A stretch of DNA of 64,000 bases from Heliocidaris erythrogramma (lineage: Eukaryota; Echinodermata; Echinoidea; Camarodonta; Echinometridae). The number at the start of each line of letters is the position of its first letter. The stretch's first letter is position 1. The position numbers and the translations under genes are program-made. Under the pieces are notes generated by a model. The model ran no database searches. It was not told where the DNA came from and saw only the letters and a program-made list of their open reading frames with translations. Where the stretch lies: the NCBI GenBank assembly GCA_025617745.1, contig CM046855.1:18941880-19005879 (forward strand). Direction: 5' to 3'. Positions 34,001 through 47,200 of this stretch are shown here, piece by piece.

Positions 34001-37000
34001 ATGATTGATAATGTGATTTCACAAAATGGCGCCTGGATGACGTCACGATGTTCTGATGACCTTGAAAAAGATTTTGGAGCTTGACCATATATGACCTGAT
34101 GACTGACGGAAATGTCATGAAAATTGACCGAAAAGTTTTTGAGATTTCGTGGAAACAAGAAAGTGGGAGAAAATAAAAATAAAGAAAGAAAGAAAATTCT
34201 GACGAATATAATAGGTGATCTGTCGACTACGACAGATCACCTAATAATAAAATAACAATTATAACAATAATCATATAAAATGATAATTATAATAATAATG
34301 ATAATAATAATAATAATAAGCATGCTATTGCTTGAGTTTTCTTTAAAAATAACTTCTAAAGTGTCAGAGGTTTCAGTGGATCATCATAAGCATTGTTGCA
34401 AGTATAATATTAGTTGGAAAAAATCTTGTTGAAAAAAAAGTTGTCTCAGAATACCAGTTTTTAAAAGAGATAACATAAAATGATTTAGAGATAAAGTGGT
34501 GCTCAGAATACCACCCCAGGGTCGTACAGCTTTGTCATTATGTCTGGGTCCAAAACAGATTGTGTAAACCGTGTGAATCAGTCATATTGTGAGATACTCT
34601 CCCTCTAATAAAAGTATTTCTCATGTAGCATAAGACAGATATTAACTTTGTGAAAAAGGAAGAGAAAGCAAATAAAAATATAAAAAAAAGATTGATAAAT
34701 GACAGATATGAACTATATTAATATTACTATTACAAACACTACTATAGCGGTGCAAAATGGGTATCAGGCTACTTACGTCTGCCAGTCTGTCCAGTACAGG
34801 TTATTACCCAATGAAGCAAGGCCAAATGGATACTGAGCGGTGCGGAACACTGCGTAACGTGAACGTGGATCACCATCAAGATTCATACACTCCACCTTCT
34901 GTGTGCCTGAAAATATGAAAACAAGAATCGAATGATGATCGATTCAGGAGTAAAAAATAACTAGAAATGTGCATTGCTGGGGCCGCGCAATGCTAAATGT
35001 ATCCCCCGGCACTGGCAGCAATTTGAAGGAGGGACAAAGACCCTCCCCCATCCCCTCCCTCAAACAAAAGGATGGTGTAGAAATTAGATGTGTAGGTTTC
35101 ACTAAGACACATCTTCATATAAAATTTGAAAGAAATGTGTTGAGAGATATACCAAGATACATGTACATCTCCATACAAAATTTGAAAGAAATCCATCAAG
35201 AAATGTGGCCTGCAGAGTGCACTCACGCCATGCCCTGAAGTATGACCTTTGACCCTATAAAAGACGGAACACTGGTGGCAGCATCACCAAAAACTCTAGG
35301 TCTTTAGATTACACCAAGAAACACCTTCATGCAAAATTTGAACGAAATCCGTCAAGAAATGCAGAAGTACGAGTGCAAGAAATGGAAAAATGACCTTTGA
35401 CCCTATAAAGGACGGAACAATGAGGGCAGCATCACCAAAAATTAAATATGTGTAGATTATACCAAGATACATCTCCATACAAAATTTGAATGAAATCCGT
35501 CAAGAAATGCAGAAGAGTGCACAAAAGGGACAAATGAGCTTTGACCCTATAAAGGACGGAACAATGAGGGCAGCATCACCAAACAGTAAAGATGTGTAGA
35601 TTATACCAAGATACATGTCCATACAAAATTTGAAAGAAATCCATCAAGAAATGTGGCCTGCAGAGTGAACTCACGCCATCCCTTGAAGTTTGACCTTTGA
35701 CCCTATAAAAGACGGAACACTGGTGGCAGCATCACCAAACACTATAGGTTTTTAAATTACACCAAGAGACACCTTCATGCAAAATTTGAACGAAATCCGT
35801 TGAGAAATGTGACCGCCAGAGCGCACACAAGAGTACACACAAGACATCTATCAAAATATGACCTTTGACCCTATAAAAGACGGAACACTGGGGGCAGCAT
35901 CACCAAAATCTATAGGTCTTTAGATTACACCAAGAGACACCTTCATGCAAAATTTGAACGAAATCCGTCAAGAAATGCAGAAGTAAGAGTGCAAGAAATG
36001 GAAAAATGACCTTTGACCCTATATAAAGGACGGAACAATGAGGGCAGCATCACCAAAAAGTACAGATTTTTAGATTACACCAAGGGACACCTTCATGCAA
36101 AATTTGAACGAAATCCGTCGAGAAATGCAGAAGTAAGAGTGCAAGAAATGGAAAAATGACCTTTGACCCTATAAAGGACGGAACAATGAGGGCAGCATCA
36201 CCAAAAATTAATCATGTGTAGATTATACCAAGATACATCTCCATACAAAATTTGAACAAAATCCGTTGAGAAATGTGGCCTGCAGAGTGCACTAACGCCA
36301 TGCCCGGAAGTATGACCTTTGACCCTATAAAAGACGGAACACTGGTGGCAGCATCACCAAACACTATAGGTTTTTAAATTGCACCAAGAGACACCTTCAT
36401 GCAAAATTTGAACGAAATCCGTTGAGAAATGTGACCGCCAGAGCGCACACAAGAGTACACACAAGACATCTATCAAAATATGACCTTTGACCCTATAAAA
36501 GACGGAACACTGGGGGCAGCATCACCAAAATCTATAGGGTTCCAGATTTTACCAAGAGACACCTTCATACAAAATTTGAACAAAATCCGTCGAGAAATGT
36601 GACCGCTAGAGCGCACACAAACTATCCCCAAAAATATGGCCTTTTACCCTATAAAAGACGGAACACTGGGGGCAGCATCACCAGAAACTATAGGGGTCCA
36701 GATTTTACCAAGATACACGTCCACAGGAAGTCTGAAAGAAATTCGTCGAGAAATGTGACCGCTAGAGCGCACACAAGAATGTGACGCGGCGGCGGCGGCG
36801 GCGGCGGCGAAACGCTGCTGAATCCAAAGTATCCTCCGGCATACTGCCGGGGGATACAATAAACACTGAGTTTAACTGACTTATTCATATCGTGGTATTG
36901 GTAATTCAAAGAGTGACCCAAAAAATATACTTTGATCCAAACTGATACCTTCTTCTAGTGATCTAATTGTATATTTAAAATTAATCTTATATTATCACTG

Positions 37001-38261
37001 ATATACTGTTCAGGATCAAGCTTTCAAAAAAGTTTTTAAAGCTCCCATCAGTCAAAACCAATCTTTATATAACATTTCACTTAACTCGATTTTTAGATAG
37101 ATTCCGATTGAGAATTGCAAGCAATAGTCTTACCAGCATCGGCCCAGCAAAGAAGCTGTGAGACAAGGTCAATACTGAGACCGTTAGGCATGATAAGATC
37201 TTCATCCAAAAATACAGCTCGCCCACTACCGTCCATACCAGACACCTCGATCCTTGGGTTGCTACGGTCCCAATCAACCCAATACAAGTACCTATAATGA
37301 TAAAAGACAAATATAGTCATTATATTGACATCATCAGATCTAGCTTGAGCTTTTTTTTTAATAAACGAAATTGATAGAAATTGCATCACTCAGTTTCAGT
37401 ATATATATATATACTAGCAGAAGCAGCCTGTGGACATCCACGGGCACTAGCTGTGTTTATGATTAATCACCGTACCGTATATTTGTCATAATAATCAAGT
37501 GAATTAAAAAAAGTCGGGTAAAGTGTTATTTTTTTTTTACCAAGAAGTATTTACAACATGTGAGTATGTGTTATTTATCCAAATCTTGCATGATTTCTAA
37601 AGAAAATAAATTTTCATCTTGATGAAGAGTAAATGATATGGATATAATGATGTAGTACATGTATATCCATGCATAGAGCTAGAGGGAGCGATTTGATCTT
37701 GCCATGTTTCTATGGTTTAATACTCAGAGAAATTGAGGCCATGAAAACATAACATGCATAATTAGCGGTACATCCCCTGTAAAGGGATTATGGCCCCCTT
37801 ATATGAGTCTTGGGAGGACCGACGGATTGACTTTTCCCTACTACTCCCGCCCCTCTCCCCCTCTCCCCCCCCCATTCCATTGGCATCCCGTCACCCCCAG
37901 CGCGAGGGGAGAAGGGATTAATATCCTATATTTTCGAAGGATTTTTCTGTTTTTGTTTTTGTTTGTTTTGTTTTGTTCTGTTCTGTTTTGTTTTTTTTTG
38001 TTTTGGGTTTTTTTTGGGTTTTTTTTGGGGGGGCTCCTTCTTTACACCGTTGCAACCGATATTCCTAAGTGACGTAATCTCCTACACCTCCCCTCTACAT
38101 ATCGATTTATTCTGTCATATAAGGGAATGAAATGAGGCGATATACAATAACATCTTTCCAAAGGTATGGAGGCCATTTTCCCCATTCATGTCAATTCAGG
38201 TGTTGATAATAGGAATGACTTATGCGACAACCACCCAAATGTGCGGTTAGGTAAACCCTAC

Positions 38262-38293
<32 letters not shown>

Positions 38294-41200
38294 ACTCCAA
38301 AGCCTACCCCCCCCCCCCTTCCGCGGATCTTCTTCTTATCATATCTGAATTTGATATCCTTTTTCTTGATTTTTGCTTTTTTTGTTACCATTAACGCATA
38401 ACCCGGGTTATGCGCTTCAGTGCGACATGCTCCCCCCCCCCCCCCCCGGCGACCGCCGTGAAATCATAGAGTTACATACATACAAAACTGTATGTGAAGC
38501 TACAAAATAATGATGTAACTCTATATGCGTGAAACATAGTACATGCAATACATGTAGAAGTGTGCTGTGCGAACGAATAACACGTGTGTTGTTGCGCCGT
38601 GTACATTGAAGCCATACATGCACTGTGCGAACGAATAACACGTGTGTTGTTGCGCTGTATATACTGTACATTGAAGCCATCCATGCATGCGGATATGGCC
38701 TTGGAGCTAGTACACGTCACGCTGTTCTTTGCAACACACCAATTGAGGTTTCTCCCCTTCACAGGTAAAGGGTATGGGTTGGGCATGAAGCTACAAACCA
38801 GCTTCATGGGTTGGCAGAATTATTACTCCCTCCGGAAATTCAATGTTTAAAAATGAATTTATGAAATATAGACGGCACGTAAGCCCTTAAGAAGTGTTTC
38901 CCACCACTCTAAGAACCATTCCCCGCCCGTGGGTACCAAAAGGTGGGGACCGAAAGGGCCAGGGGAAGCGCCTATTCGAACCAAAAAAAAGGCCCCAAAT
39001 CCTTAGCGTAATATTATAGATAACAGTAACTTGCAAAGGCAAGACTATTGTCGAACAACAAGATGAATTTCATTCTCTGAAGCTTATTAGCTCCCTCAGG
39101 TTGAAAAGATAAAACTGAATTCCTACCCTCCAACTGGGTCCGCAACGATGGCTCTTGGATTGACAAGGTCAGTATCAAACAGCACATGTCTGTTACTTCC
39201 ATCCAGGTTAGCAACCTCAATGCGATCAAACCCAGAGTCAGTCCAATACAGGTTACGGCTGAGATGATCGATAGCTACGCCTTCTGGGCTGCTCAGACCT
39301 GTACATGAATCGAATGAGAAATAGGAAAACAGTACAGCAGGGCCATTCACATTGATGTGATATATTTTAAGGTATATACCATCCTCTAGGTTACTGTTGA
39401 CACAACACAAATATTATATTACAGTGCACTTTTTTGTCTGTGTAAGAAAATTTCAAGATATTGATGAATAGACATTTTAGTAATAAAATGATAGATCTGC
39501 TCTGTAAAAAACTAGTTTCTGTGAATATTAAGTTTGCATATTGTCCTTAGGATAAAGAACAGTGGGAACATAAGATTCTCTATTTTCTTCTTATTAGAAA
39601 TGACCCCAGACTTATCAGGATTATAAAAAACAAAATCCAAAAAATCCAAACTCTGGTAACCAGTATTTGTATGATTTCCTTCACCTATCCACTTAAATCT
39701 GGATAACTTAATCTGGTAATGTCAACATAAAATACTCATCATTATAGAGACAACTGAACTGGAATTTAAATTGTCTGCATATCCTTGTCAACATACTGAT
39801 AAAGAAAACAAATTTTATCCATCTCAATAGGTGTTAAATACTGAATAAGTTGACAACACAAGAGCATTTACATAAATACCAGCTACAAATACAACACCAC
39901 CACTTTCAATCATTTGATTATGACTTACTGGTGTTGACAACAACGCTGATATCCCTCCCATCCATTGAAGCCTTCATGATAGCCCGGCCAGAGATGTCAG
40001 TCCAGTAGACATCCTCATCACGGCAATCCCAGCCCATTCCCACCACAGTCTGACGACTCTTCATGTACACCTTGCTTCCTGGGTTACCGTTGCGGGGTAG
40101 GTTCATCACAGACATGCCCTGTCCAAAGACCAGGGAACCATCTGCCTCAGGAAGGGCTATGAACAGGAGGAGAAAAAGAGGAAAAGAATATGATAAAATA
40201 CAGTGAAAATAGGTCAACAACAGGTACTTTTTCTAATAAGCAACGTGAGATGTGGTGGTTGGGTACAATATTTCCAACATATTGTGTGAATAATGTTAAG
40301 ACATGTACTCTTATAAAGTATAGTACGCTTTCAATCTGTATATGTCATAATGTAGCATCAGTATAATTGATGAGAGATAACTTGCAATAGAAGAGTAATT
40401 ATATATTCTTAGGCCTTGCATGAAGAGTCCATTTTCATTTTGATTTATGATTATTTGGAATGTAATATAAACAAAACAATAGTTATAGCTAATAATATTA
40501 GACAGGCGTGATAATATTATAAGATACATGAAAAACCAGTTTGAAGTGAATAGTAGACCAGAAGGTGGTTGAAAAAGAAGAGTGAAAAGCTGGAGTCAGG
40601 CATGCTGGAAAAAAGAGGGCACCTTGTTGTGGAGAAAAATGGCCGAGATATCACAGTTGTTTACCTTGACAAGTGAATCCATTTCCTCTGTATCCAGCAT
40701 TACAGCGACAGGTATAGGAACCTCGGGTGTTGTAGCAACGAGCATTTTGATCACAAGCAATTTCGGCTCCCTCCACGCACTCATCAACATCTGCACAAAG
40801 AAATCAGCGTTACATGATGCTTCTTCACAGGGCACTATCATCACAGACATTCATATATGCATTTTATCATAGCATGACCCTTTCTGTATGTTACATTAAT
40901 TTCTTGGTTAAAATTATAAATGCATGCTAACACTCAACATTACATATCTGCACAGACCATAGGTTTCACGTTGACCATGACGGTCAGGTTTCCTTTTGTT
41001 TAGTAAGACATAGGTTTATTCATTTGCTGCATGCTATTAAGGGTCATACAAATTATACCGTTTTTCATATTCATTGCCGAAAAAGGTCTGAGTCTGGACA
41101 TAATCTGCAGAGATAGCTACCCACTTAATCTGCACCTCAAAACATGCTAACTTTCATATTTACAGCAGTGAGATTGCATCACATCTGCTACACGCATTCG

Positions 41201-44200
41201 TTTCCATGGTTGCGCATGAAGTCGAGCCTAATATTACCATGCTTTCTGATTTTTTTTCCTGCCATCCTGTTGTAAAACATGAAGCGCACCTACAAGGAGG
41301 TATCTCAATCTCGAACCTAGTCTCAATGCAGTCTTCTGGAGAAGGCTCGAGAAGACCGCACCAAGTCCTGTTCTCTTTACCTTGGCATGTCAGGCCATCC
41401 CCATTGAATCCAGATCGGCAAATACACCTGTAGCCACGTCCTTCCGGTAGGCAATCAGCATCCGTGCTACAATCAGAGCACAGATTCACCAGCTGGTCTG
41501 TAATGCGGCAAACAAAAAACGCATGATGGTCATATATCAAGACTACACAGCGCTGAATGCTCTGGTATTTATCTTTACAATTAAAAATATGCTACATATT
41601 ATCAGTTCATGATATAAATGTATCAGTAAGCTTTTAGAGATTTACAGCTAAGGGAAATATAAATCAAAAATATTCAAAAGGCAGCCAAATATAAAATAAT
41701 GCAAACAAGAGAATGCCAGAGAGGAAAGTTTAATCGTGACTGTAGCATATATAGTTATGAGAAATGGAAGATTCTACTTTGTCAAACCAGTGCTTGAAAG
41801 CTTTGTATTCTGGTCCTATCTAATTTTAACCTGTAGATTACTACCCCCAAAATCTAACAGGTTAATATTTACTGAGGATTCAACCAAACTGACTTACCTG
41901 CAGGCTCACACCTGTATCCATCTCCCTGGTAACCAGACTGACAGGAGCACGTGTATCCTCCTGGCACTGGGGAGCAGTCAGCATTGGGATGACATCTGTT
42001 ATTCAGGCAAACATCTTGTCTTTCTTCTATGGTAATTAATATATCAAAATACAATCATTCATACATACAAAATACATTCAATCATAAAATATCATTTGAG
42101 AGGCTGTATATTTCAAAGCACTCATATTTTTATTACAAGTTTGTTGTTTCAAAAAAATATTCTTGAAAGCAGGTAATGACAGAGACTTTCAAGAAATCAC
42201 CAAACAGTAATTTCAAAAACCTTGTTCATCACCTGTTGAAACGATACATTACAAAATCAAAACACGATTTTTACTATGGAATACAACAGGGTATTGAAAA
42301 TCGCCCTGAGTTGATCTTCGGGAAGTACCAGAGGCGGCGGAACGTTGGGTTCGGACAATGAAAGTGGGGGTGCACCTTTTGTTTAGCAGACAAAAAGGTG
42401 CCCCTACACTTCCATTGTCCGAACCCGACGTTCCGCCGCTTCTGGGAAGTACTTGCGATCAGTGTTCAAATTACAGTCAAAACTGCTTTAGCGACCACCT
42501 GTACAGAAGACTGTCTATAAAGAAAATTGTTTTTCATTGAAACATGTATTAAGGGAACCTGTTCATAAAGACGCTTTGGTGATCTTTATATACCAGTTTT
42601 ACTGTAACTACATTTTTGTATTTCATAATTCAATGGGGGAACCCAGGTGGAAAATGTGGATGGACAATTGTCCCCTTACCCTAATACCCAGTTCTGCTTT
42701 CAGTGTCCTCCAGGCATTCTCCACCTTTTTGTAAGAATGACCTCCATACAATCAACATAAACACAATGAATCAACTAGAGATACGTACCTTCACAGGTGT
42801 ATCCATTTCCTACATAACCTGGAGCACATTCACAGTAGAAGTCAGTGTCTCCTCTAGGACGGCAATAGGCGTAAGGGCTACAGTTGTTGTTGTCACATGG
42901 ATTTATAGCCGCTTCTTCTAAAAATTAGGAATGAAACATGGAAGGAGTAAGATTTATGGAATTAGCTCTTTGAAGCTTAACGTTTCACATTATGTCACCA
43001 ATTTTTTTCAAATCAGTATTGTTCCCAGTTTACAGAAGTATCATTATAATTTTGTATACGTCCATAGAATTCTATTCATTGTCTCTCTCAACCAAGGCAT
43101 AGGAAATAAGAACCTGATAAGATATGCTCTAAGAAGCGCACTGTGCACGAACTGGAGATAAAAGCCAGGGTAAAAGGCGATGAATCAACTAGAGATACGT
43201 ACCTTCACAGGTGTATCCATTTCCTACATAACCTGGAGCACATTCACAGTAGAAGTCAGTGTCTCCTCTAGGACGGCAATAGGCGTAAGGGCTACAGTTG
43301 TTGTTGTCACATGGATTTATAGCCGCTTCTTCTAAAAATTAGGAATGAAACATGGAAGGAGTAAGATTTATGGAATTAGCTCTTTGAAGCTTAACGTTTC
43401 ACATTATGTCACCAATTCTTTTCAAATCAGTATTGTTCCCAGTTTACAGAAGTATCATTATAATTTTGTATACGTCCATAGAATTCTATTCATTGTCTCT
43501 CTCAACCAAGGCATAGGAAATAAGAACCTGATAAGATATGCTCTAAGAAGCGCACTGTGCACGAACTGGAGATAAAAGCCAGGGTAAAAGGCGATGATTT
43601 CCTGATATTTACTTTAGCTGATAATACCAAATAGACAGAAATGAAAATGGATTATGTTTATCATGTTCACAAGCCTTATATCTATTGTTTTTCATTCTTT
43701 GCTCATTTAAATTCATTCAGGTTCACCATTCACTCGAGTATTGTCATATATACGGATTTCCATCACAAAATTTGTGATGGAGGTGACATTTGGGATTACC
43801 CTATTGCAATAATGCTAAAATTTGGATGTTAATAAATGAGATTAATACTAACTATAGATTACGCTTGATACTTATTATATTATTATTGTGCATCGTAATA
43901 GTTACGTCCCACCAAATCCATTTAATATTTGAAACACTTTATTTCATGATTTTCAGAAGGCTAAAAGGGCCTCCTTAGCGAGTCTGTTAGCTCCAAAAAC
44001 ACTGATAGGACAAACTCCATTTCTCTTACCTGGTTGTATTTGAAAATTAGGAATAGTTTCTTAAATGAAACATCAACATCAATTTCATAACTATGAAGGC
44101 ATAATGATATCTGTCTTCAAAGCTTTTTGAAATTAAGAAGACAAAATAAATTCAAGAAAAAGAAGAAAAATTTAAATTCACTTTTTTCTCCAACTAAATT

Positions 44201-47200
44201 CACTTTTTTAAAATAGAGAAGACAAAATAAATTTTATATTAGTAACATTATTTTCAATAAGGCAGTGAAACAGACAAGAGACAGGAGTACTAGTACCTCG
44301 TTCGCAATTTCGCCCATCTCCTATGAATCCTGGAGCGCACTCACAGTAGAAACTTTGTCCATTGGGTGTAGGATAGCAGTAAGCATACAGAGAGCAATCA
44401 TTGGTGTCACATGGGTCAGACGGTTGATCTATAGAATGGAACAACAACATAATCAATCCACTGTTATTATGTGGGAGTACCAAGATAGAGTGGTATATTA
44501 ATTTCACTTTCGATCAAAAGGTCAGGTTCTCTGATTCTTTCACTATGGGTGTACCCTTAGACAAGGCAGTTGTTTATCTTGATAAAGACCTAGTAAAATA
44601 CTTAGTAAGACATGTTCCTGCACTATATGCTCATTGTGGAAGCAGGAGCTCAACCCAGGTTAAAAGATCTCAATTATACTTATGTATACAAATACAAACT
44701 ATAAAAATATTCAGTTTGTTTTCAAAACAAACGTTACAATCACTTTTCTATGGTCACAGCGCACCTGCCACAATCAAGGCAGATGCTCTACAAACCAAAC
44801 CAACATGAATAAAGGTGATGACTTACCCTGGTAGCAGACACGGCCATCACCATTGTAGCCTGGGGCACACTGACATGTATAGCTATTTCCATCAGGGTAG
44901 CAGTAGGCATTGCGATCACAGTCATTACGGTCACAGGGGTCACTGGGTAACTCTAGTTAGGGTCAAAGGTGAAACAAAGAAATATGACGGATAAGTTATG
45001 CATGCATATATGGATGCATGAAGAAACAATGTGGACTATATAAAGTGCTTGATATTTCAGTGCCTGAATGCTTGGCAATTAGTGTTGCCCCATTTATATA
45101 AGATAATTCACAGACACAAAGTTTGCATCATTAAAAATCTAACAATAACTATAAATTTTGAAATTTAAATAGAAGATATTGTAGATTCATCGGTTCATTA
45201 TTTACATGCTAAGGTTTCAGCTTTGTGATTAGAATTTACCTTGGCACCTGTAACCATCTCCCGTGAATCCTGCCCTACATTGACAAGCAAAGGTGTCACC
45301 CTGAGGGAGACATTCTGCATTCTCACCACAGTTGTTATTCTGGCAGGCATCACTGGGAACACCTTCAAAAGATAAGATCAAGAGCATGGATGAATCAAAG
45401 GAGAATATTTGAAGTTATTAGGAAAACTGATTTGGTCTATTTGGAAGTGGTATCACTGGTGTAGCACATGATCTTGATTTGAGTTGTATAGATAATCTGA
45501 AAATTATAATTGCAACAAAAACTTATTACAATTCATTTTGTTTAAAGAATCACTTGGACTATACTGGATAAGATACAAATAGAAGAATGCTTAAACACAA
45601 CCTCAGGTTACTTGATTCTCCCATCTAGACATCTGGTACGCCCTCTCATTATAACCACACAAGCAAATGCATCAAAATTGTTGAATTTGAAGATAAGAGA
45701 AACGATCCAGAGTTAGGCCTACAGCATGACACTAACATGGTCCTCCAAGGGCATATGACCCACTAAATTACAATAATTCTCCTTTCCTATAAATGAACTC
45801 TCAACAAAAGTCCTGAATTTGGTAATCAAAAATATCTGGACTGAAGAAGAAAACATATCAACTGATAAGGGGAATTTTTAGTCACTATGTATATATGCCA
45901 TCATGGTGTAATACTTATATAATATTGAATGGCCTTGAGTGAGATAAAAGGGTATAAAGCACAAGCTATAAGCATATTTCACTAGTCGGCACGACGAGTG
46001 AAATATTTTCAAAGCGTGTGCGATATACCCTTGTGTCCACGAAAAAAAAGCCATTCAATATTATTATAATTATTAATTGTATGAATTTTCACCATTACAT
46101 GTCCTTATGGTTTTGTATTGACTTCAACATAAAACAAGGTAGAAAAACATTATTTTGTCCTTAACCAAGCATCTTGTAACAGCTGCACACATACATCCAT
46201 TGTCTTAACCTTTGCATATTTTAAACGCGTATTCACTTGTTTACGCGTCACGTGCACCCCAAACCATGAAATATGGAAATATATTGCACGGTCATCCGGG
46301 TACTTTTACACAAACCATGAGGATATTGTTTTAAAATTTCACAGTCATCCGGGTACTTCTGCGCAAACCATGAGATACGCCAATTTTTCTGGTCGCCTGA
46401 AAAGCCTTCATACAAATAATAATTACCAATATCAGGGCCAACGCTGGTGATCATGGCATATCGCAGGATATCTCCTTGTGGCTCAAAGATAGAGTATGCA
46501 TAGGTGGTATTCATCCTCATGGCTGTTAGGGAAGCATCGGTGTTGATGTCATCAGCTTCACATTCCTGGTAGGTGATGGTCTGCTCCACAGAGAACCTGA
46601 TGGTCTGACCGCCAGCTTGCAAGGTGCGCTCCTCAGAGGAATACACATATCCTGGGTACAACAGAAACTAGAAATATCACTAAAGATGATGATTAATACC
46701 CCCGCCCCGTGACAACAGCCTTTCTTGACTTTTGGTCGAAAACTGAGGAAGTAGTTCGATCCGCAAGATTTTTCCCTGATTTACTGCCATAGATATGCCG
46801 TTTCCATGGCAACGCAGCTTCTGACACATCCAAAAAATATGTCTTGCACATCTTCCCACCAAGACCAATGTGTGTACCAAATTTCATGACTTTCGGTCAA
46901 AAACTGAGGAAGTAGTTCGATCCGCAAGGTGTTTCCTTGATTTTCTGCCATAAATATGCCGTTACCATGGCAACGCAGCTTCTGACACATCCAAAAAATA
47001 TGTCTTGCACATCTTCCCACCAAGACCAATGTGTGTACCAAATTTCATGACTTTCGGTCAAAAACTGAGGAAGTAGTTCGATCCGCAAGGTGTTTCCTTG
47101 ATTTTCTGCCATAAATATGCCGTTACCATGGCAACGCAGCTTCCGACTCATCCAAAAAATATGTCTTGCACATCTTCCTAGTAAGACCAATGTGTGTACC

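Larger units (their letters stand above)
42763..43590. repeat. 414-bp tandem duplication containing exons k and l
   Basis: Units 42763-43176 and 43177-43590 differ at one base that I can find (43010 versus 43424 area, ttttttt versus ttctttt). The unit holds the EGF exon and about 285 bp of intron. Confidence 0.95.

Noticed and set aside
40157..40664. Thyroglobulin type-1 exon expected before the propeller
   Set aside because: No Cys-Trp-Cys-Val motif or phase-compatible exon in this intron on the minus strand.
46248..46426. Extension of the last G2F exon to the in-frame stop
   Set aside because: Family alignment ends at the GP motif and a good phase-matched donor lies at 46426; the remainder also contains an internal repeat typical of intron.
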